19,164 bases of DNA, taken from assembly GCA_027604665.1 (NCBI GenBank), contig JADGIZ010000218.1:1-19164 (forward strand). The letters run 5' to 3'. A program made the position numbers and the translations under genes. The DNA is from Polyrhizophydium stewartii. Its lineage: Eukaryota > Chytridiomycota > Chytridiomycetes > Rhizophydiales. Shown here in pieces: positions 9,489-17,526 of the stretch (the stretch's first letter is position 1; the number at the start of each line of letters is the position of its first letter). Under the pieces are notes generated by a model. It did not search any database. It saw only the letters and a list, made by a program, of their open reading frames with translations, and had not been told where the DNA came from.

Positions 9489-11730
9489 CTAGGGGCGGAG
9501 CTGGTCCTCGGCGAACGCCGGTCCTTGCATCTGTTCCTTGTGGATTGATAGCGCCCTGAATACTGCCTCCATTTCTTGCATCTGTGCTAGATAAATGTCT
9601 CCCAGGCTCTGTCCTACGATGTTGCGCTCCTTGTTGATGGCTGCGACGGGACACATCCGGCTTTGTCCGAGGGGCCGCCGTCTTGAAGTAGATTACAACT
9701 GGCCGCTGAATCAGCATACGGTCAATGTCGCTTAGAGCCGGTTGCGGTATATGCTGGAAGACGGGCGGTCCGGCATCTGTCACAATCCATGCAATTGTTG
9801 GTCAGTTTGCCTGGTCAACTGATAACCAGATGCAAAGAAAGCTAGGCTCACCAGGGCTGTCGGAGTGCCGCTGGCGCACCGACTGCTGCCGCTCCTCAAA
9901 GATGGGTGGTAGTGTTGTCGTCTGTTTGGTGAAGTAGTGACCTCGAGCCGACGGGGCCTGCCAATGCATCGATGGATACGTATTCAATGACCGCTGCAAA
10001 GACGACTGGTCTTGCAGCAGCTTGGGTTGCTGAGAGCTTTTGGGAGTCGACACTGGCTTTGATGCATCGGTGAGTGCGGGCAACTTCTGGTGCAAAGCTG
10101 CGTCATTTTGACCCGCCGCTTGTTCAGTCGAAGGGACTGGGCGTGCAGCGGCCCCGCCACCAATGCTAGGCAGGCGTATGGTGGCGTGCTTTGGCGGGAT
10201 GCTGCTTGCAGAGTGGCGCGGCACAACAAGGTTGGATGCCGGAGATACGTCCGCAGCCATCATCTCCACGCTCTCAGTTGCATGTGATAAGTCACCAGCA
10301 GCTGAAGTTGTCGCCAAATTTGTCGCTCCGGCTGACTCGACAAGTCCTCCCTCGGTCTTGGGGATCTGGCAGGCACCACCATGAGGCTCGCGTTTACGCA
10401 AGCACGACGGCGGAGGTAGCACGACGTGGACGCTTCCGCTGCCTCCGTCCTCGCCGCTCACGCGCACGACTCCGATTCCAGCATGCGGACTGAATTCCTT
10501 GGAAAGGACATCGGGCACAGGCCGCCGCCTGACAACGACGCTTGCCGGGTCGAGGATTGCACGCGCAATTCGCTCGTTGGCCGTGGCTGCGTACGCCATG
10601 GCTGCTGGTGTCGGCGCGCTGAGCGTCAGCGTCGGGGATGCCGCGAGGCAGGCACGCATTTCCGGGGATGTGTTGACGGATGCGAGTGCCTTGCGGCTGC
10701 GATGGCCAATGCGCTGTGCGTGGTGTTGCTGCTTGTGCAGCGCGTTGAGGCGAGGCCCAGGCACGGTCGAGTCGGGGTCTGGTGTTCCCAGCGGTCTCCG
10801 TCGTTGCGAAAGCTTCCGCATGAGAACCAGATCCCGGTCAATATCCGAGATGATCTTGGCGCGGCTATGTGGAAGCGGGTTCATCTCGAGCACCGTGACG
10901 ACCCGCCGCCGGTGGTGTCTGCTGTCGTAATTGTGTAGCCGTGAGCCTGCACGCTTTCGCGCTCTCACAGCCGCAGCGGCAGCACGCTTCTTCTTCCGCC
11001 GCTGCTGGCTGTTGTTCTCGAAGTCGTCGCTGTTACCGCTGCTATCCGGGTCATTGTCACTGCTGTCGCTTTCTCCTTGGCTTCCGCTGAAGTTGTCGCT
11101 GCCATCGCTGTCGTTGGAGCGTAAATGCGCCGGTGGCCGTGCATTGTTGCGAGCACCGCGAGCACGCATGGCGGCTGCGCCTCCCCCCGCGCCAGAGGGC
11201 TCGCCGTCGCTCGCCACCGCCATCGCCGCGTCATCGTGTGCGTCATCTGACCCCTCGCGGGAGGAGTGGACGTCGTCGACCCACGACACGCTCTTGCCCC
11301 CAGCAGGACGATCGCGCTGCGTTGGTCGACCGGCGCGGCCAACGCCGCCGTGCGCTTGCTCATGTCGTCGCTGGAACTGCCGTTGTCGGATCTCTCTTCG
11401 TCTGCCGCCTCGAGCAGCCTCCATTGCGGCGGCGGCGGCTTTCGTTGCGGCATCGGCAGCCGCAGCCGCGCGTGCCGCTGCTCGAGAGCCCTTTAGCCTT
11501 GCAGCTGCGGCGGCCTCGGTGGCCATTCTCCCGACTCGCTGCAGCCGGTCGTCGGCAATGTCCAGAGTGCGATAGACCCTTGTGTCGCCCATGCGAAGCG
11601 CATCTGCGCTGCCACCGCCCCTGCCCTCGGCCGCCGCATTCAGCACGTCGAGCACAGGAGGGAAGCGCAGCGGCGGCGGAGGGGGCGTTGGCGGCGGCAG
11701 CGGCTCGATCTCGATGCTGAGTGAGACCAT
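9489..11730 (-). CDS. Disordered charged protein of unknown function
   Basis: Exons on the minus strand: 11730-9852, 9776-9720, 9640-9489 (TAG), about 695 aa. Introns of 75 nt (GTGAGC) and 79 nt (GTATGC) keep the frame in phase 1. The start MVSLSIEIEPLPPP is preferred; the frame stays open upstream, with ATGs at 11859 and 11958 that would overlap the divergent gene. Features in order are Pro-rich N-terminus, Ala/Arg-rich probable coiled coil (TRVYRTLDIADDRLQRVGRM then AAAAADAATKAAAAAMEAAR), acidic Ser/Asp tract (SDNFSGSQGESDSSDNDPDS), basic RRKKKR and RARKR clusters that could be nuclear localisation signals, and a long low-complexity region. The C-terminus becomes ordered-looking after splicing (NIVGQSLGDIYLAQMQEMEA). 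No family was recognised. The acidic/basic layout would fit a nuclear or cytoskeletal scaffold, but this is only a guess. Confidence 0.65.
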
Positions 11731-11881
11731 GTTTGCGAGCGCGGCGGGAAGCAGCGGCGGCGGTGGCGGATCTGGGGCGGCGGGGGCGACGCGGAAGCGA
11801 CGTGGAACGTGGCGAAAGCACAGCACAGCCCATCGGTGCCCCACCTCCAGTGCACGCATGGCAGGGCCGCGAACGTCGAGC
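11731..11881. promoter_or_regulatory. Short bidirectional promoter between divergent genes
   Basis: About 150 bases of GC- and purine-rich sequence with GGCGGC repeats lie between the preferred starts of the minus-strand unknown gene (11730) and the LRR-pseudokinase gene (11882). If upstream ATGs are used (11858 on +, 11859 or 11958 on -) the coding regions touch or overlap. No TATA box is visible. Co-regulation of the two genes is a reasonable inference. Confidence 0.45.
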
Positions 11882-14800
11882 ATGCAGCCGCACCGGCCGG
11901 GCGACGGGCCAGGCGGGGATACCAGTGCAGCGCAAGGCGCCAGTGCATCGCCCGCCAACAGTGGCCGCGCTCAGGGTGACTTTGGCCGCAAGTTCCTCGA
12001 GTTCATGGGAGTCGAAATCCAGGACGACGACAGGCGTGGCCGCACAGCGGGCGAGCCCCAGCCAAACGAGGCGGCCGGCGCCGGCGGGCCACAAACAGCA
12101 GGCGCTGCCCTGGCTGCGTCGGACGAGCGCCGCTCGCTCCTGGTTGCGCTCGAGTCGGCGGCCGAGATCGTCAAGACGAGCGACGCCCTCGAGCCCGAGA
12201 CCGTGACCGCCAACCTCGACATCATCACTCACTCGGCAGACACGTTGGTGACGAAGCTCAAGGCCGCGCTGCCGCAGCACGAGGCCGCTTCGTTTATCTC
12301 GCGTTTCATCCCAAAGTCGCGCTTCGAGGTGGCCTCGACGATCCTCACGGTCGCCAAGAAGGCGGCCGACTTTGTGCCGATCCCGGGCATCGGCGTGGCG
12401 CTTTCGATGATTGAAACGGTCCTTGATAACGTGCGCGACAACTTTGATGCCGTTGATGACATCCGCGACTTTTGCGACGACCTGATCGAGCTCAGGAACA
12501 TTCTCACGCCGCTCACAAACGAATGCTTCTCGGCAGATGTGCGCAGCAAGATTGGCGAACTCCTCGATGTGCTCGGCGACGCGGCCGCAGCCATCAAAAA
12601 GGGCGAGTTCAAGAAGCGCACCATCTTTGTGGTCACGAACATGCCGTCCAAGGAGCTGGCTGGTGCTCTTGCTAGCTTCAAAGGCAGGATCGCCAAGATC
12701 AAGGAGGTGCGAGTTTCGCCGCCACATTATTGCGCCAATGTGATGCTGACTTTGTCGGCCCAGACCCTTTCGTACGCGATCCAGGTTGACAGCGCGGTGA
12801 TGCTCATGCACTCGGCAGAGAAGCTCAACCTGATTGACAGCAAGGTCGATCTTATCATACGGTGCGTCAAAGATGCACCAGCGATCAATGCCCGCACCGC
12901 TGACTAGCCGCCCTGGCATGCGGCTGTATTCCCTGGTGCGACCTTGTGAGCAGGATCCTGCGCCCGCGAGGCCTCAACGTACGACGCGACGACTTTCAGA
13001 TTGCCGAAACGCCCATGGACCACTCGGGCACGTTTACCGTGTATGCGGCCAAGATGGACAATGAGGCGTATGTCATCAAGGAGTTCAACGCCGCGCTGGA
13101 CGAGGTCACGCGTGACGCCGTTGAAGACGAAGCGCGCAAGTGGTTCCCGCTCAGCCATTCCAATCTGCTGCGGCTTAGCGGCATCTGCGTCGACGGGGAC
13201 GAGAAGCCGTTCGTGGCGTTGCCTTTTATCGAGCACGACCTCGAGTCTTTTTTGGCGGCCAATCCGGCGGCCGACGTCGAGGTGCGCATGCGCGTGCTGA
13301 CCCGCGTCGCCCGCGCGCTCAAGTATCTGCACCACGATGCACCCGGCGGGCCGATCTTGCATGGGTGCTTGTCCATGCGGCGAGTGCGGCTGGGTGGGTG
13401 GCCCGCATTCTGCTGCGTGATGGCAGTGATGCTGACGCTGCTGGCTCTGCTTTCCCCAGACGCCCGAGCCCGCAAGATCAAGTTGGCAATGGGCATGATG
13501 GCACACCGCTCGTCTGGCAGCGACGATGCGGCCATGTCGCCGTACACGGCGCCCGAGTGCCGCGACGAGAACGAGCTTGCCGCTGCCGCTGCCGCAAGCG
13601 GCAGCAGCAACGACGACGCCGACGAGCCCGGCGGCTCGGCACCGCCGCTCGAGCGTGACGTGTATGCTTTTGGTGTGCTGTGCGCGCATGTCCTGGCTCC
13701 CGGCGCCTCCATATTGGATCTCGCGAGAGCGTATATGTGCCCACCAAGTGTGCCTGAAGGCGTGCGCGAGACGATTGCGTCGTGTCTGACGAGTATGCGT
13801 CGGATGCGGCCCGAGATGCGCGACGTTGCCGCCGACTTTGCCGCCGCAGTCCATGTCGAGCCCACCCGCCGTCGCAGACTCGCTGCGGGAGCCTCGGACC
13901 TCGAAATACTTGTCGCCGTCTTGCCCGAATGGACCCGCGACAGCGAGATATCAACAAAGTCGGACGACCCCACAGGCGAGACTTTCTTTGTGTACGACCA
14001 CGAAACCAAGCGCAACATACCCAAGCTGCGGCTCGAGTGGGACTCGAACCACTGCCTCACTGCTTTGTGCGTGGCCCAGATGCCGCCAGATGACTCGGTG
14101 GATTGAGTACTGACGTGCAACGCAGGCGGCTCACCGGAAGCGGCCTGTCGGGCACGATTCCAAAGGAGATTGGCCGGCTGACGCAGCTGCGTGAACTGTA
14201 TGTGTACCGCACTGCTGTGAATATCCTGTTCAGATGTCGTACAGAGGCTCTGACGCTGCGGTGCAGGTGGCTTGACCAGAACGAACTCGAGGGCTCGATT
14301 CCGAAGGATATATGCAAGCTGCCTTTCCTCAAGTCGCTGTGAGACGCCGCGGAATACCCCCTTTGAGTGTGCTTCAGCCCCTCGCTCACTGGGCAGCGCC
14401 GCTTTTATGCACAGCCGCCTCGGACAGAACAGGCTTTCGGGCACGCTGCCGTACCTGATAAGCCGCTTGGTTTGTCTCGAGGAGCTGTGAGTCTCTTGGA
14501 CCAGCATCGTTTGTTGAAAGGGACTTGCGCCACTCACACGCAGCTGCAGGGTTGTTTGCGACAATCTGATCGATGCGCTGCCCGAGACGCTCGCGGATCT
14601 CGAGAATCTGCGTATTCTGTGAGCCGCTCCGTATTTTATTCAACCGGATGCACAGTGACTGGCTGACGAATGGCGGCGTAAGCGACCTGGGCAAGAACAA
14701 GATTGAGGCGATCCCACCTGAGCTCGGGCGGCTGTCCAATCTTGAAATCTTGTGAGCCTCGCTTGTATTGCGTTGCATCGCCAGGTTCCCGCGTGCTGAT

Positions 14801-17310
14801 CTGCGGGCAGGCGTATTGGTGGCACAATGGACGACCGACTCATTACGGAGGTTCCCAGCGAAATCGGCGAGATGGCCAGCCTTGTCGAGCTGTGAGGTCT
14901 TTGCATTTCTCGACTACTGTTTGATATTGCTCTGACTCGAATGGGCCGCCAGGGACCTGTCGCTCAACATGATCGAGACACTGCCGGCCGCCGTCGGCAA
15001 ACTCGCGCAGCTGAGGCGTCTGTGCGTTTGCGCGGCGGTGCATTTTGCGAAATGGCCTGGTTGCAGCTGACGAACCATGACACACAGGAATCTGCTTTTG
15101 AACAATCTCACGGAGCTGCCCGCTCAAATCGGCGAGCTCCGCGAGCTCCGGCTGCTGTGAGTCTGCACACTTTGCCTGCTCGCTTCGGCACGGTCTGATG
15201 CTTTAGAACGAATGCAGCAATGTCGGCTGCAACATGCTTACGACTTTGCCGCCTGCAATCGGAAACCTCAAGCACCTCGAGACGCTGTAAGCAGTTGGCG
15301 CAGCATGCCATATCAACATTCAGACGGATCATGCTGACGCTGCACATGGCCAATCAGCTTTGCCCACTGGAACACGATTGAGGAGCTGCCGCGCGAGATT
15401 GGCAGCCTCAAGCAGATGGAGCACCTGTATGCCATGTTGGCTTGCATGTTGATCAGCGGCTGCATCGCTGATAGGCTACTTCTGAAAACAGAAACTTGGC
15501 CCACAACAGTCTTGTGCATCTACCGCGCGAGATTGGCAATCTCCGCCAACTCGAGATTCTGTGAGTCGGCAAACTCGACCCACGGTGCGCACCGGCGCAA
15601 AGTCACTGACCGGTATGCGCTTTGCCACAGAGAGCTGGAGCTCAACAGCATCAAGGAGTTGCCATCCGAGATGGGAAACCTTGACCAGCTCATTAAGCTG
15701 TGAGACGCTTTGCAGAGCTACTGCCGTCAGTCGGCGATGCAGAGACCAAGTTAACCTCTGTTACTCGATATTCTGCGCAGGAACCTGTCTCGCAATGAGC
15801 TCAAGTCAGTCCACGACCAGATCGGCTCTGCCGACCAGCTAATTGAGCTGTGAGCGCACCAGACATGCCTTGCACATCGACTCCCAATCGGCAGCTGACT
15901 CGGCTGAGGCGTCCGACATGCAGAAAGCTGAGCCACAACCACCTCACGGCCCTGCCCGAGTCGTTTGAGGACCTGGACAGGCTCGAGATCCTGTAAGAAC
16001 GCGCAGCCATGACCAGAAAAACAGTTCGAGTCGTTGCTGACCTTGCTTTGTCAGTGATGTCTCGGGCAACGAGCTCGAGTTGCTGCCTGATGGCCTTGGC
16101 GGCATGAGAAATCTCGAACGCTTGTAAGACGCGCAACCTTTCGAGTGTTGTATGCGCAAGGCTGACTTTTGTGCGGCAGGGATGTGCATGGCAACAAGCT
16201 TGAGCAGCTGCCGAACAGCCTGTGCGAATCCAGCAACCTCAAGTGGCTGTAAGACGGGCAGCATTCGCCATCGCTGTGATGCTTGCTGACGCATATTCCA
16301 TGCAGCAACGCATCCCAAAACAAGCTCGAGTTTCTGCCAGAGGGCATCGGTGCGCTGTCGCGGCTCGAGTGGCTGTAAGCTGCACGCACACAAGCGTTTG
16401 GCAGCGCAGATGTCTGATGATCGTGCACTTTTCAGAAACATGTCAAACAACCGACTTGTCAGGATCCCGTCAAGCATATGCGATGCCACAAAACTCGCCT
16501 TTCTGTGGGTTCTGGCGGCTGCTGGATATCTGCTGGCAAAGCTGATCCCGTCAACCCCAGCGACGTGCGCCACAACCAGATTGCGAATCTGCCTGTTGAG
16601 ATGTTTTCGCTGCCAAAGCTGCAGGCGCTGTGCGTGTTTGCTTGTCACTGATTGGTGGTTTGACAGCCAGAAGCTGATCCTCTGCGCAGATACGCATCGG
16701 GAAATGTTATTGACGTGCTTCAACACGAGATTGGCGTGCTCACCAGCCTCCGTGACCTGTGGGTGCTGAATCTGAAGCCAAGCGAATATCGAGACAAAGA
16801 CTGACTTGCCTTGGCAGCGATGTCTCCGAGAACCGCATTGCAGCCGTGCCGGCATCGATTGCGGCCTTAAAGAACTTGTCGCGTTTGTAAGCCTCCTTAT
16901 GTTTGCTCGCCAAATCGCGGGAGCTGCTGACCCGTGCGCAGCGCAATTGGAAACAACCGCCTTTCGCAGGCGCCAGCAGAGATTACAGCTCTGACCAGAT
17001 TGCGCACGCTGGATCTGAGCGGCAACCAGCTTGCCGACCTGCCTGCGGGGCTTGGGAAGCTCCCGCTGCGGTTCATGTGCGGGAATGCTCAGCGGATGCG
17101 GCTGCTTTCACCTGCCCAGCTGACCTCTTGTCCACTCGCAAACTCGCAGATTCATCTCGGGCAACGCGTTCAAGACTGTGCCTCCCGGAATCCCACACAG
17201 CATGTGAGTGCCCTGACTGCGAACCTGGACGGCGAGCTGTGTTGCTGACGCCTGCTGCCAGTGTTGGCGACGCCCACTTGCTCGACGGCCATGACCAAGA
17301 CAACCAATAA
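11882..17310 (+). CDS. MLKL-like four-helix-bundle / pseudokinase / LRR protein (28 exons, ~1225 aa)
   Basis: Exons begin 11882-12706, 12764-12861, 12954-13393, 13460-14066; then 21 single-LRR exons from 14126 to 16886; then 16942-17076, 17150-17203, 17262-17310 (TAA). The exon sum is 3678 nt, exactly 1226 codons. Residues 1-60 are disordered. Residues about 80-300 are helical, with VASTILTVAKKAADFVPI-PGIGVAL at about 150-172, as in MLKL-type N-terminal bundles of fungi. Residues about 320-590 form a kinase fold: YVIKEF (beta-3 Lys about 349), LKYLHHD, HGCLSMRRVRLD in place of HRDLKPxNVLLD, KLAMGMM in place of KxADFG, YTAPE, and ERDVYAFGVL. It is therefore a predicted pseudokinase. Residues about 640-1190 hold about 23 LRRs, the first of plant type (GLSGTIPKEIGRLTQLREL). 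Intron 14067-14125 removes the TGA at 14104 and fuses kinase to LRRs as CLTALRLTGSGL. The likely role is a ligand- or damage-sensing cell-death or membrane-permeabilising protein, by analogy with MLKL. ATG 11858 would add 8 residues. Confidence 0.75.
14126..17076 (+). repeat. LRR exon array, one repeat per exon, phase-2 introns
   Basis: Exons: 14126-14197, 14267-14338, 14415-14486 (72 nt each); 14550-14618, 14683-14751 (69); 14811-14891 (81); then 69 nt each at 14953, 15088, 15218, 15358, 15492, 15631, 15781, 15924, 16055, 16180, 16306, 16436, 16561, 16690 and 16818; then 16942-17076 with two repeats. Each ends with the first two bases of a Leu (once Phe) codon and the next exon supplies the third, so all are symmetric 2-2 exons. 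The 72-nt exons encode 24-residue repeats with GxIP/GxLP; the 69-nt exons encode 23-residue repeats of the form LDVSGNELELLPDGLGGMRN. Introns are 55-81 nt. Confidence 0.9.
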
Positions 17311-17311
17311 A
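17306..17311 (+). terminator. Poly(A) signal AATAAA of the LRR-pseudokinase gene
   Basis: AATAAA overlaps the TAA stop codon at 17308-17310 of the predicted last exon. It would be the cleavage/polyadenylation signal for the + strand transcript. Confidence 0.5.
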
Positions 17312-17378
17312 TGCGCTGCTTCAATCGGCTGCAAGTCGCATAAAGGCAGCACATGCTGGGATTGTATGCCATATTCAG

Positions 17379-17384
17379 TTTATT
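17379..17384 (-). terminator. Poly(A) signal AATAAA for the minus-strand secreted-protein gene
   Basis: TTTATT on the + strand reads AATAAA on the minus strand, about 145 bases downstream of the last in-frame stop (17527) of the convergent gene. Together with the signal at 17306 it places both 3' ends within 80 bases. Confidence 0.45.
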
Positions 17385-17526
17385 CACTGGCAAATCACAA
17401 ATACTCACGGCGTGCGCGGTGCCCGAGCCCCGCCGCCGCACGCCGGCTTCATGTGCTGGCAGCGGGCGGCGGGGCCGGTTGACGGGCACGGCTTGTGCGC
17501 ACTGGCCTGTTGGCGCCGGTTGCTAT

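Noticed and set aside
11582..11857. N-terminal extension of the LRR-pseudokinase gene (Gly/Ser-rich)
   Set aside because: These bases are better explained as the antisense of the Pro-rich N-terminus of the minus-strand gene; the Gly runs are its shadow. A start at 11858 or 11882 is preferred.
14067..14125. TGA at 14104 as the end of a separate kinase gene
   Set aside because: A GTGCGT...CGCAG intron of 59 nt removes it and joins LTAL to RLTGSGLSGTIP in phase 2, exactly like the following LRR junctions.
12996..14564. Long minus-strand open frame (522 aa)
   Set aside because: It is the shadow of the pseudokinase and first LRR exons; the plus strand shows clear kinase and LRR motifs and consistent splice phases.
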